Shown here in pieces: positions 6,951-14,662 of a stretch of 23,227 bases of DNA (positions are counted from its first letter, which is position 1; each line of letters starts with the position of its first letter). The DNA lies in IMG/VR virus record IMGVR_UViG_3300044954_000071, positions 1 to 23,227 of that record, one strand, 5' to 3'. The DNA is from a virus. The position numbers and the translations under genes were made by a program. The notes beneath the pieces were generated by a model, which worked only from the letters and a program-made list of their open reading frames with translations, was not told the DNA's origin and made no database searches.

Positions 6951-7870
6951 TGTCCGTATTTGTTTACTGCTTTTAATTCTCCAATTAATATCTTTTCATT
7001 GGAATTCATATTTTTATCTAACTCAATAAACACGTCGTTTAAAGTAACTTGTGAATTTGATCGTTTTTGTATAGTTTTCAAACTCTCAAGTGTGTCAACT
7101 ACCACATCTAATGTGTCTTTATATCTATTGAATGTTGGTAATTCTATATGACTGCTAAATTCAAGAGCTTTTGGTGCGATACCCTTCAAAATATTTATAA
7201 TTGTGGCAACTAAATGTTCTACTATAGAAAATATAGCCCCAGCAATAGGATTTGTTGCGGCAGCAAATCTTAATACCACAAACAACACTAAAAATATTAG
7301 TATTCCAGTAACTCCAATAGTTACAAATCGTTTCAATCCGTACATTACACCACCAAGACCCATCCAACTATTAACCTCATCCACAGTTACTTGTAATGCA
7401 TCCGCTTTTTTCGCAACTTGTGTAGCTTGTGTTTCTAATCCTTTTATTTGAGTTTCATATTTGTCTTTTATTTCTTTTTCTCTGGTTTGAAGAGATAAAA
7501 TTTCTTCATCCTTATCTTTTAATAATTTTATACCCGTTGATTTTTCTTTTTCAATTTCACTATTTAATAAATCTGTAATTTGTTTAATTTTATTTAACTC
7601 GTCAACATTAGGATTGCCAGTTATACTCAATATTCTACTATTAAAATCTATTGCTGTCTTGACTTGAACCGGCGGATTTGTTACGGATTTTAAAGAATAA
7701 TCAGTGCCAGCTGCTAAAGTAGATACTGTTTGTAACTTTTCTCCATCATTTTTAGCCCTTTCAACTCTGGTTTCAGCCAAAACATTTTTTGTTTTTTGAA
7801 CTTTTTCTACATTTGGTGTCTTGCAGCTTGTAAGAAAAACAAGGGCAAATATATATATAATATTTCTCAT
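6941..7870 (-). CDS. Phage lipoprotein with coiled coil and internal transmembrane segment (possible spanin-like or envelope protein)
   Basis: Residues 1-16 (MRNIIYIFALVFLTSC) are a signal peptide with lipobox L-T-S-C, predicting lipid attachment at Cys16. Residues about 93-165 are charged and heptad-like (coiled coil, e.g. EILSLQTREKEIKDKYETQI). A strong hydrophobic segment lies at about 183-203 (VTIGVTGILIFLVLFVVLRFA), followed by a Gly/Ala/Ile-rich stretch to about 235 and a soluble charged tail to residue 309. Two membrane anchors separated by a coiled coil recall unimolecular spanins, which fuse the membranes at lysis. In those, however, the membrane segment is at the extreme C-terminus; here about 105 residues follow it. 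The start follows ATATTTATAA by 3 bases. It is divergent from the Mom-like gene across 65 bp. The topology is well supported, the function is not. Confidence 0.6.
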   Translation of the reverse strand: MRNIIYIFALVFLTSCKTPNVEKVQKTKNVLAETRVERAKNDGEKLQTVSTLAAGTDYSLKSVTNPPVQVKTAIDFNSRILSITGNPNVDELNKIKQITDLLNSEIEKEKSTGIKLLKDKDEEILSLQTREKEIKDKYETQIKGLETQATQVAKKADALQVTVDEVNSWMGLGGVMYGLKRFVTIGVTGILIFLVLFVVLRFAAATNPIAGAIFSIVEHLVATIINILKGIAPKALEFSSHIELPTFNRYKDTLDVVVDTLESLKTIQKRSNSQVTLNDVFIELDKNMNSNEKILIGELKAVNKYGQYL

Positions 7871-7873
7871 ATA

Positions 7874-7883
7874 TTATAAATAT
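7874..7883 (-). promoter_or_regulatory. Start-proximal motif ATATTTATAA, upstream of the lipoprotein gene
   Basis: The coding strand reads ATATTTATAA, then TAT, then ATG (7870). It sits in the 65-bp divergent gap between the lipoprotein and Mom-like genes, so unlike the copy at 6941 it is not constrained by an upstream coding sequence. Confidence 0.5.
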
Positions 7884-7935
7884 CTGGATGTATATAAAAA
7901 CTTGAAGTTTAATTCATATACAATATTATGATATT

Positions 7936-8706
7936 ATGACAGAGTATTGTGATACTTCATTAATTTATTTACACAGTATCAATAAGAATGTTGCCAAAAC
8001 ACTTATTGAAACAAATCACTATACACACAAGTGGACAACTTGCACAGTTGCTTATGGAATTTATTATAAACATTTTCCGGAAACTAGTTTTTTCGGTGGC
8101 TATGATAGTAAATTAATCGGTGTACTTGTATATGGAAATGCAGTTGGGCGTAATGCAAGTACTAGTATAAGTTCTTTATTGACTAATGATAATGTATTGG
8201 AACTTACCAGATTATGGATTGCAGATGGATATGGTAAAAATATCGAAAGTTATTGTATAGCTGAAAGTCTAAAACATCTTAATCAAGATTATCCGCAAAT
8301 AAAATGCATACTCAGTTATGCAGATAGTGAAGCCGGTCATTGTGGAACAATATATCAAGCAACTGGCTTTATATATCAAGGAGATAATTATGTAGATATT
8401 GCGTTAATGCCCAATTATAGTGTCAGTTTATCAGGCCCACCAAATTATGATTGGATACACAGTAGAAGCGTATATGCTAGATGGAAAACGCATAGTGTAG
8501 ATAAATTAAAAGAACGAATTGGTAGAACTTTTTGGCGCAAACGAGAAAGTGGTAAACATCGTTATATCAAGTTCATAAGCAATAAAATAGAAAATAAAAA
8601 ACTTGTCAAATCACTAAAACATAAAGTTCTTCCATACTTAAAAAATACTTCGTTTAAAGAAGAAGTGCAAGAAATTTTTGTTGAAAATAATAACCAATTT
8701 TTTTAA
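7936..8706 (+). CDS. Mom-like DNA adenine modification protein (GNAT-related fold)
   Basis: This resembles the Mom family: phage Mu Mom converts adenine to a methylcarbamoyl derivative and shields phage DNA from host restriction. Visible family blocks are an N-terminal LIETNHYTHKW (residues 23-33) and LIGVLVYGNAVGRN (60-73). These are followed by the acceptor-like block LELTRLWIADGYGKNIES (88-105), then IKCILSYADSEAGHCGTIYQ (122-141) and ATGFIYQG (142-149). The last block, with its S-Y-A-D and G-T-I-Y-Q-A-T/S-x-F pattern, is the most diagnostic. About 75 basic residues follow the core (R/K-rich from 176 on) and may bind DNA. It is one of only three plus-strand genes, and it converges on the nuclease-methyltransferase gene with a 17-bp gap. 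No GATC lies in the 65-bp upstream region, so the Dam control known for Mu mom is not evident. A weak TTGAAG (7902) / TATTAT (7924) pair lies upstream. Confidence 0.72.
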   Translation: MTEYCDTSLIYLHSINKNVAKTLIETNHYTHKWTTCTVAYGIYYKHFPETSFFGGYDSKLIGVLVYGNAVGRNASTSISSLLTNDNVLELTRLWIADGYGKNIESYCIAESLKHLNQDYPQIKCILSYADSEAGHCGTIYQATGFIYQGDNYVDIALMPNYSVSLSGPPNYDWIHSRSVYARWKTHSVDKLKERIGRTFWRKRESGKHRYIKFISNKIENKKLVKSLKHKVLPYLKNTSFKEEVQEIFVENNNQFF

Positions 8707-8723
8707 TTAAATATTAATATTGT

Positions 8724-10736
8724 TTATATTTTAACAATCAATTCGTTTTTCAACCCGACATTACTGTCAAAATGGCTTCTATTGGATGCAATATAGGCAT
8801 CAATATGTTTCATATCTAATTTTGTGGCTAATTCTTCAGATATGTTGATATAACAATTTTTACCACGATATCGTTCAAATGATTTTATAAATGTATTTTT
8901 CCAATGATCAAAAGACTGATATTCCATATTATTGCTATATAATTCCAAATCATAATATGGTATGCTGGTAAAAATCAGGTCATAGTTATAATTTTCATCT
9001 TTGAAATCTTCAAATTTAGAATTATATATTTGAACGTGTAAATCATTCCAACCTGCATTTTCCTTTAATTGTAATAACTCATTGTATGTTTCTATATTTG
9101 GTTCACATCCAATGTATATTCCGTTTGGATACATAGATTTGAATCCCAATAATCTGCCACCAAATCCACAACATGGATCCAATACCATAGGGGTTTGATT
9201 GTCACCTAGATAATGTTTATATATAGCAGCGGCCAACAACGGTTTAAAAAATGAAACGGTTGTTCGTCTAGCAGACAAACCATTTATCAAATTTCTCAAG
9301 CTAAAATCAAATATTTCGTTTGAATTATTACATCCAATTCTATATTTGATTACTTCATTCATAATAGACTCGTTTGACCAAGCCTCTATTGGAGACATAT
9401 TATGTTTATATTTACTCTTCCAATATGAACGGAAAATGTGTTTCAAATAATTGTGTCCAATTGTAGATATATTATTTGAAAATGTCCGCACATTACCATC
9501 ATAAATTCTATCAAATGTATAATTGTGTATTGATGACAAAACCACATTCAAATCCTCATTCAGTAGAGGATACGGAAAATCCGGATGGAAATTTTTTATG
9601 AATTTTTTGAGCAACCATACAAATGATTCAACATATGGTTTTCCTTTTGAATCGATAGAATTTTTAAAATAATCTTTTTGTATAACAACATCGTCGTATT
9701 TTAGAGATAAATCGTTGATTTTATTATATTGTTTTATGTTTTGAATCAAAGTTTCTTTGTCTGTTGATTTATCTATCACGTTATTTAAATCATCTGATCT
9801 AATTCTGTATAGATTTTTAACCGCGTCATTTTTCTGTTTGTCGGATATAACACTTGATAATAATTTAAAATTTAAACCGTTTAATTGATCCGGATGCCAG
9901 TATGCTCCGTCTATTTCAACACACATATCATGTTCGGTTAAATAAAAATCAATAGACATATCTCTGTCATCTTTTGTGATTATGTATGGATGTTTGTATT
10001 TAATGCCCAATTTATTTAATATTGACTCAAATAATAACTCCGGTTCCGTATCAATTGTTTTTATATTTGGATTTTCCGAAAATCGTTCCACTGCACTCTC
10101 AGACATTTTTTTTACTGATAGTTTATCATGCGACTTTCCATACATAGGATTATTAACTCCAACAGAATTGTGTCCAGTCACATATTCTACTTTATATGGA
10201 TAGTAGTTTATCAATTTAACCTTTTTACCACATCCACAATTACAAAGTGGATGTTCATTTTTAAAAACATACTCCCAAATATATTTATCTTTTTCTAAGT
10301 TATGTATTTTTTTAATATGTCCACCCAACAATTTACCAGAAGCAAATTGGTCACCACATATCAAACAAACATGTTTGTCTTCTTCATTTAACCCCAATAA
10401 TCTATCTGTATATTCAATTTCTCTCAGTTTTGATGGTCTATATTCACCAAATTGATTAACATATTTTTCAACAGACATATCGTGACTATCTCTTAAATGT
10501 CCATAAAAACCAACACTAGCATATTCATTATTACAAATTCCACATTTTATTTTTTTAATATTTCGTTTTTTTATAGTTATTTTTGATTTTCTAAAAGTAC
10601 CATATGTTTTTTCATATTCATCCGCAGAACTATCGTGTGTCCATTTCAGATGGCCTGAAAAACTATATAGAGATATACTCTTTCCACATATATCACATTT
10701 TTTTAACGACGGTTTATTGACAACAATTCTTTTCAT
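8724..10736 (-). CDS. Zinc-finger / NUMOD3 / EDxHD-like nuclease fused to a DNA methyltransferase
   Basis: This is a 670-residue multidomain protein. Residues 14-145 hold three C2H2 fingers of the form C-x2-C-x11/12-H-x4-H (Cys14/17-His29/34, Cys65/68-His80/85, Cys124/127-His140/145). Residues 165-169 read C-x-C-x-C, followed by a NUMOD3-type DNA-binding motif NNPMYGKSHDKLS (195-207). Residues about 230-325 look like an EDxHD/Vsr-type nuclease: EPELLFESILNKLGI, then SIDFYL, CVEIDGAYWHP, an SDKQKNDAVK helix and YRIRSDDL. Residues about 343-670 resemble a phage DNA amino-methyltransferase: GLSARRTTVSFFKPLLAA, motif I DPCCGFGGRLLG (520-531) and motif IV TSIPYYD (590-596). Motif IV is normally S-P-P-Y; here Pro is replaced by Ile. 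A longer frame starts at 10787, but the start at 10736 has TATATTTAT just upstream and a normal N-terminus. The gene lies downstream of the capsid terminator. It could be a homing enzyme or a self-contained restriction-modification protein. Confidence 0.7.
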   Translation of the reverse strand: MKRIVVNKPSLKKCDICGKSISLYSFSGHLKWTHDSSADEYEKTYGTFRKSKITIKKRNIKKIKCGICNNEYASVGFYGHLRDSHDMSVEKYVNQFGEYRPSKLREIEYTDRLLGLNEEDKHVCLICGDQFASGKLLGGHIKKIHNLEKDKYIWEYVFKNEHPLCNCGCGKKVKLINYYPYKVEYVTGHNSVGVNNPMYGKSHDKLSVKKMSESAVERFSENPNIKTIDTEPELLFESILNKLGIKYKHPYIITKDDRDMSIDFYLTEHDMCVEIDGAYWHPDQLNGLNFKLLSSVISDKQKNDAVKNLYRIRSDDLNNVIDKSTDKETLIQNIKQYNKINDLSLKYDDVVIQKDYFKNSIDSKGKPYVESFVWLLKKFIKNFHPDFPYPLLNEDLNVVLSSIHNYTFDRIYDGNVRTFSNNISTIGHNYLKHIFRSYWKSKYKHNMSPIEAWSNESIMNEVIKYRIGCNNSNEIFDFSLRNLINGLSARRTTVSFFKPLLAAAIYKHYLGDNQTPMVLDPCCGFGGRLLGFKSMYPNGIYIGCEPNIETYNELLQLKENAGWNDLHVQIYNSKFEDFKDENYNYDLIFTSIPYYDLELYSNNMEYQSFDHWKNTFIKSFERYRGKNCYINISEELATKLDMKHIDAYIASNRSHFDSNVGLKNELIVKI

Positions 10737-10807
10737 CACTACATAAATATACACGATGTAGTAAGAAAAATCAATTATTTTTAGCATACCTCATTGTGGT
10801 GAAGTAT

Positions 10808-10837
10808 AAAAAAACCCCAACTTTCGTTGGGGTTTTT
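10808..10837 (-). terminator. Intrinsic terminator after the major capsid gene
   Basis: On the coding strand the stem CCCCAAC and its complement GTTGGGG (10832-10815) close a GAAA tetraloop, followed by seven T (10814-10808). Five A precede the stem. The stem is fully paired, and it lies about 25 bp after the capsid stop (10862). The plus-strand reading also ends in five T, so it may work both ways. It separates capsid transcription from the nuclease-methyltransferase gene. Confidence 0.92.
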
Positions 10838-10861
10838 GAGTTATTTTATTTCTACTAAGTA

Positions 10862-12697
10862 TTATACGGTATCGAGATCGCCGATAATAACTTTTCCATA
10901 GAATTCGGGGCGGACTACCTTCTTAGCGTAGCGGGTCATTACGCCTCTACGTGGTGTGAAGTTAGTTGGGTCGTAGACCAAAGGAGTTTGGATGAGTGGG
11001 ATGTATGGAGCATACACAGCACCGGTTTCGAGGAAGTTATTTCCACGGAAACCAACCAATACAATGTTATCGGTCATATATGGGTTCTTGTAGACTTGGA
11101 AGCGACTTGCGAAGCTACCAACACGACTTACACCCATTGCGAACTTGGCTTGGTCGCCGTCGGTGTTAACAACATATCCTGGGATTGATTCCAAGATGGT
11201 TGCTACATCTGGGCTTACGACCAAGAAGTTTGCACCACCACGGAGGGTCAATTTTTGGATTGTGTTACTGACCTTTTGGATCTTGTTACCGAGGGTTTGG
11301 AACCAAGTACTCTTGACATAAGCAGTACGATTTGGTGAACTGTTTGCATTACGTGTGAAGCTAGCTTGACCTGTTGTTGCATTAACAGACTTGCTAAATT
11401 CGACACCGATATCAGCACTCCAAGCTTCTGTTGTAGCGCCTGTTACAGCGTTGTTCAACATGTCTAGGATTTCGAGATCGATTTCCATTGATACATATTC
11501 GCTCAAGAGAGCAGTAAGTTCTGCTTCTGCATCAATTGAGTGATATGCATTCAAGTCTTGGGCCAATTCTGGAGTCCAGACAGCCTTCAACTTACGTGTC
11601 TTGGCAACGATAGGTTCGCTATTGAGTACCAAGTTGACTTCAGGAATACTGATATCTGTATCAATACTTTGTGTAGCAACTGCGTTAGCATTGCCGGAAC
11701 CTTCACCAGCTGTCTTACCAGCTTCGAAGTCACCACGGAGATTGTCAGTTGGTTGAAGAGTATAGACTAACTTAACTTTATTACCTGCACCAGCAAACGC
11801 GGAATTAGATGCGGATACGATGTATACTGTTTGATAGAATGGGTTAGCATTGCTACCTGTATTTAATACTCTGTTATATGTGTTTAATACCAAAGCACTA
11901 CTTGCGAGTGATGCTGGTTGATTTGCACTTGAACCTGTGATCAAGTTGAACGAACGAACTGCATTCAAATCAATATTCCAAGCATAACCGTTAGCTGCTG
12001 TGGTATTTGATTGTGAATTATCATCGTGATTCAAGATAACCTTGAACAATTTATTGTTAATAACCGATTGGCTTAATTCAGCCGCGAATTGAACATCGTT
12101 CCAAGAAGCGGATTGAATTGTGTTACCGGTAGCAGTTCCACTTGCATTTTTTGTTAATGTAATTGCTGAACTTGTCAATGCACGACTTGAATAAGCATAA
12201 GCACCTTGACCGTAGAGACCTTTCACAGCATCATCTGTGGAACCGAATTTTTTGCCGTTACCACCGAATAAACTGTCGTTAAGTTCTTTACCAGCACGGG
12301 TTGTCTTGCTACTACCGTTGTTCAAGTTACGAAGGTCTTGACCAGGAGCGGTTGTACCATACTTGAAATCTAAGTAGAAGATAAGACCGCTTGGGAGATT
12401 CATTGGTTGTACACTAACGAATTCCTTAGAAGCGATTTCAGCGAATACACGACGAACCAATGGAAGAGCAACACCGGCCCATTGTTCTGAGCTTGTGCTG
12501 GTACCAGTTGTGGTAGCTTCGTCTAAGAGTTGCTTTGCTTGGTTTTCAAGCAAAATACTCATGTGGGCTTTTTCAAGACCTTGGCATCCTTCTAGGAGGC
12601 CTGTCTTTGCCCACTTTGTTTGTAATCCACGGGTTTCAGCCATCAATTTGGCTTGTGGATTCATATTATTTGTCAATAATGATTTAATATCACTCAT
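10862..12697 (-). CDS. 23: Major capsid protein, T4 gp23-like
   Basis: This 611-residue protein forms the head lattice. The N-terminal region (1-60) is helical and charged, like the T4 gp23 pro-region. It ends in QLLDE (56-60), an L-x-E site, so gp21 should cut after Glu60 and leave a mature protein of about 551 residues. Residues about 70-110 carry the family signature: ALPLVRRVFAEI, then VSVQPMNLPSGLIFYLDFKYG. The C-terminal part contains FLVVSPDVATILESIPGYV and TPLVYDPTNFTPRRGVMTRY, both typical of gp23. The mid-section (about 115-360) is long and rich in Ser, Asn, Ala and Thr, probably the insertion domain. A strong Shine-Dalgarno (AGGA, 12708-12705) sits 7 bases before the ATG. It follows the scaffold gene by 44 bp and ends at the intrinsic terminator, so the pair forms one late unit. 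Confidence 0.95.
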   Translation of the reverse strand: MSDIKSLLTNNMNPQAKLMAETRGLQTKWAKTGLLEGCQGLEKAHMSILLENQAKQLLDEATTTGTSTSSEQWAGVALPLVRRVFAEIASKEFVSVQPMNLPSGLIFYLDFKYGTTAPGQDLRNLNNGSSKTTRAGKELNDSLFGGNGKKFGSTDDAVKGLYGQGAYAYSSRALTSSAITLTKNASGTATGNTIQSASWNDVQFAAELSQSVINNKLFKVILNHDDNSQSNTTAANGYAWNIDLNAVRSFNLITGSSANQPASLASSALVLNTYNRVLNTGSNANPFYQTVYIVSASNSAFAGAGNKVKLVYTLQPTDNLRGDFEAGKTAGEGSGNANAVATQSIDTDISIPEVNLVLNSEPIVAKTRKLKAVWTPELAQDLNAYHSIDAEAELTALLSEYVSMEIDLEILDMLNNAVTGATTEAWSADIGVEFSKSVNATTGQASFTRNANSSPNRTAYVKSTWFQTLGNKIQKVSNTIQKLTLRGGANFLVVSPDVATILESIPGYVVNTDGDQAKFAMGVSRVGSFASRFQVYKNPYMTDNIVLVGFRGNNFLETGAVYAPYIPLIQTPLVYDPTNFTPRRGVMTRYAKKVVRPEFYGKVIIGDLDTV

Positions 12698-12704
12698 ATA
12701 TGTT

Positions 12705-12708
12705 TCCT
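12705..12708 (-). promoter_or_regulatory. Shine-Dalgarno of the major capsid gene
   Basis: Coding-strand AGGA (within TTAGGAAAC) lies 7 bases before the ATG at 12697. It stands out because most genes in the window have no such site, and it fits the very high expression needed for a capsid protein. Confidence 0.8.
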
Positions 12709-12741
12709 AATTATTTGTTTGGTTTTACTCGCAAACTAATT

Positions 12742-13893
12742 TTACTTCGTGATTCCCGCGAGTTTTTGGAGTCTTGAAGCCAAGTCAGAAGCTTGAGGTG
12801 CTACAATTGTAGCGTCAGGCTTTGTACTTGATACTGGTTTGCTTGCCAAACCTTCGGTGATAGTTTGTGCAGTTGCATTTGTCTTTTTCTTGGCAACTGA
12901 TACACCAGAATTGATTGATTCGGCCAAAACTGTATAAGCTAATTTAACTTCACGAATATTCTTCGTTAAGTCAAAAGTGTTAATTACCTTGAGCTTTTGC
13001 TCTTCGGTCAAATTCTTACCCTTGAACAACTTGTTGGTATAAAGCAACTTAGCATTCAATAGATTTGTTTCACTCAATACGCCCTTCAAATACTTGACGG
13101 TATTTTCGTGTTCAACCAATTGAGCTTTCAATGTTTCATTTTCTTCATTAATAGCAACAAGTGCTTCTGCCATTTCTTCAGCTGTTACTGATTCTTCACA
13201 ATCTACTTCTTCAGATGGAGATGGTACTTGGCCAGCAACTGGAGCAACTGCAGCAGGAGCTTGTGGTGGAACTGGAGCTGGAGTTACAGGAGTTTGATCA
13301 ACGGCTGGAGCACCTTGTGGAGCATCTTCTTCGATTTCCAACTCAGCAAGAAGTTCGTCTAAATTGACGGTTTCATCAGTTTCTTCTTTTTCAGTTTCGC
13401 CGGTTTCTTCTTCCTTAGCTTCACTTACTTCACTTTCAAGTTCAGCAAGAATTTCATCTAATTCTTCACTGGTTACTTCTGTACCGTCTTCTACGGCAGG
13501 TTCTTCTTCAAACAAGTTTTTGATGGCCTTCACGGGTGAAAAAAATTCTTGCTTTCTAGCAGCAGGTGACGGATTTTTAGCATGTTGTTTACTTGCAACA
13601 TTGCCTTTTTCTCTGACGATGCCTGAAGAAGCTAATTTTTTTTCAATCTTACCTTCTTCACCTTCTTCACCTTCAGTTGTAGTTTCTTCACCTTCTTCAC
13701 CTTCAGTTGTAGTTTCTTCACCTTCTTCACCTTCAGTTGTAGCTTCTTCAGCCATTTCTTCCTTAAGTTTTTCCGCAAACATTTCTTTCATGCTGGCAGC
13801 AAAATTTTCTTCAAGGAAAGTTTTTGCATTTGCCAAAGCGGTTTCACGAACTGCCTTAGCATCTGCGATACTTTCTTTTAATAAGTCGCTCAT
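12742..13893 (-). CDS. 22: Prohead scaffold (core) protein, T4 gp22-like
   Basis: The scaffold fills the prohead during assembly and is then degraded by gp21. The protein (383 aa) is strongly acidic in its first two thirds. It contains a perfect tandem repeat TTEGEEGEET (about residues 52-82), further Glu-rich helices (EELDEILAELESEV, LDELLAELEIEED) and a Pro/Ala-rich linker (about 210-245). The recognisable part is C-terminal: a coiled coil ENETLKAQLVEHENTVKYLK, then ETNLLNAKLLYTNKLFKGKN, LTEEQKLKVINTFD and IREVKLAYTVLAES. This is the conserved block I recall for scaffold proteins of marine T4-like phages. A Shine-Dalgarno AAAGGA (13910-13905) lies 11 bases before the ATG. The gene is immediately upstream of gp23, as in T4, and has many L-x-E sites suited to proteolysis. 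Confidence 0.87.
   Translation of the reverse strand: MSDLLKESIADAKAVRETALANAKTFLEENFAASMKEMFAEKLKEEMAEEATTEGEEGEETTTEGEEGEETTTEGEEGEEGKIEKKLASSGIVREKGNVASKQHAKNPSPAARKQEFFSPVKAIKNLFEEEPAVEDGTEVTSEELDEILAELESEVSEAKEEETGETEKEETDETVNLDELLAELEIEEDAPQGAPAVDQTPVTPAPVPPQAPAAVAPVAGQVPSPSEEVDCEESVTAEEMAEALVAINEENETLKAQLVEHENTVKYLKGVLSETNLLNAKLLYTNKLFKGKNLTEEQKLKVINTFDLTKNIREVKLAYTVLAESINSGVSVAKKKTNATAQTITEGLASKPVSSTKPDATIVAPQASDLASRLQKLAGITK
13651..13740 (-). repeat. Three 30-bp tandem repeats inside the scaffold gene
   Basis: Bases 13681-13710 and 13711-13740 are identical 30-mers, and 13651-13680 differs from them at two positions. They encode the acidic decapeptide TTEGEEGEET. Identical DNA, not only identical protein, points to recent duplication or slippage. 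Confidence 0.9.
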
Positions 13894-13904
13894 AATTTAA
13901 TTAA

Positions 13905-13910
13905 TCCTTT
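13905..13910 (-). promoter_or_regulatory. Shine-Dalgarno of the scaffold gene
   Basis: Coding-strand AAAGGA lies 11 bases before the ATG at 13893, slightly longer than the usual spacing. The rest of the 178-bp divergent gap (13894-14071) holds A/T-rich sequence and a small GGGTT/AACCC inverted repeat (13933-13950) with no T-tract. I could not assign promoters in it with confidence. Confidence 0.6.
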
Positions 13911-14071
13911 CTTGATTGTTTTGTCTTATAGTGGGTTATTATTTAAACCCGGTGAAGTTATTGAAGAACTCCAAAGAAGATAAATTGATATGACATCAAA
14001 GAATGATGTATTTGTATAATAAATATAATATAAAATTGAAAGATATTAAATTATTTTATATTTATTGATAT

Positions 14072-14662
14072 ATGCCTGCAAAAAGCGAAAAACAAGCACG
14101 ACTATTTAGATTGGTGAGAGGTGTTCAAAAAGGAGATGTGTCTCCAAAAAAAGTATCACCTCGGATTCGTAAAATGGCAAAAACTATTAAACCTGGCAGT
14201 GTAAACGATTTTACTAAGCTGAAAGAAATAATCAATTTGGTAAAAGAATCGGAATATAGTTTGAGCAAGTTTAAAAAGGTAGAAGGAAAATCTTTCAATC
14301 AATTATTGTCAGAAAATACTGGGCTACCTTTTGATAAACATGAGTTATTAATTTTTCAAACAAAACAGACGGGATTTAGTGGATTCGGAAAAACTCCATT
14401 TTTACACAATAAAAATAAAAATGAAATAACAGCGGAAATTTTCAGCAATGAAAGTACCAAACGATTTGTATTTAAAAAACTTGTGGATAAAGAAGATAAT
14501 AGTGTTAAAAAATATGCGTGTTTTATTCAAAAAACTTTCCCAGATAACACAGATAAAGAAATATTTTATACACTGAGCAACAATTTTTCAGATTATAATG
14601 TATCTGAAAAAACAAAAATGTTAGGAGACTTCATCAACAGAATTAATTCTTATGGCTTATAA
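14072..14662 (+). CDS. Hypothetical protein with a DUF3008-like N-terminus, plus-strand cassette
   Basis: The first 50 residues (MPAKSEKQARLFRLVRGVQK, then SPRIRKMAKTIKPGSVNDF) closely resemble the small DUF3008-type proteins (MPAKSKxQ...) common in marine phages and bacteria. Those normally stand alone at 60-90 residues and their function is unknown. Here the module is followed by about 145 residues with no recognised family. That part has a helix-rich segment (EIINLVKESEYSL, 62-74) and a mixed alpha/beta part (ELLIFQTKQTGFSGFGKTPF). The gene runs opposite to its neighbours, divergent from the scaffold gene across 178 bp. TATATTTATT (14057-14066) lies 5 bases before the ATG, echoing the start-proximal motif of the minus-strand genes. 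Its stop overlaps the next gene by 11 bp. Confidence 0.6.
   Translation: MPAKSEKQARLFRLVRGVQKGDVSPKKVSPRIRKMAKTIKPGSVNDFTKLKEIINLVKESEYSLSKFKKVEGKSFNQLLSENTGLPFDKHELLIFQTKQTGFSGFGKTPFLHNKNKNEITAEIFSNESTKRFVFKKLVDKEDNSVKKYACFIQKTFPDNTDKEIFYTLSNNFSDYNVSEKTKMLGDFINRINSYGL

Noticed and set aside
7902-7929. TTGAAG / TATTAT promoter for the Mom-like gene
   Set aside because: The spacing is 16 bp, but in sequence this A/T-rich such pairs occur by chance, and the start point would fall on the ATG itself.
10737-10787. Upstream start adding 17 residues to the nuclease-methyltransferase
   Set aside because: The extra residues are hydrophobic and unlike the fingers that follow, and the internal ATG at 10736 has the A/T-rich motif found at other starts. 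The longer form is not excluded.
13161-13900. Long plus-strand frames opposite the scaffold gene
   Set aside because: They are antisense readings of Glu-rich and Pro/Ala-rich coding repeats, giving Ser- and Leu-rich low complexity with no family pattern.
13933-13950. GGGTT/AACCC inverted repeat upstream of the scaffold gene
   Set aside because: The stem is only 5 bp with an 8-base loop and no T-tract; too weak to call a terminator or regulator.
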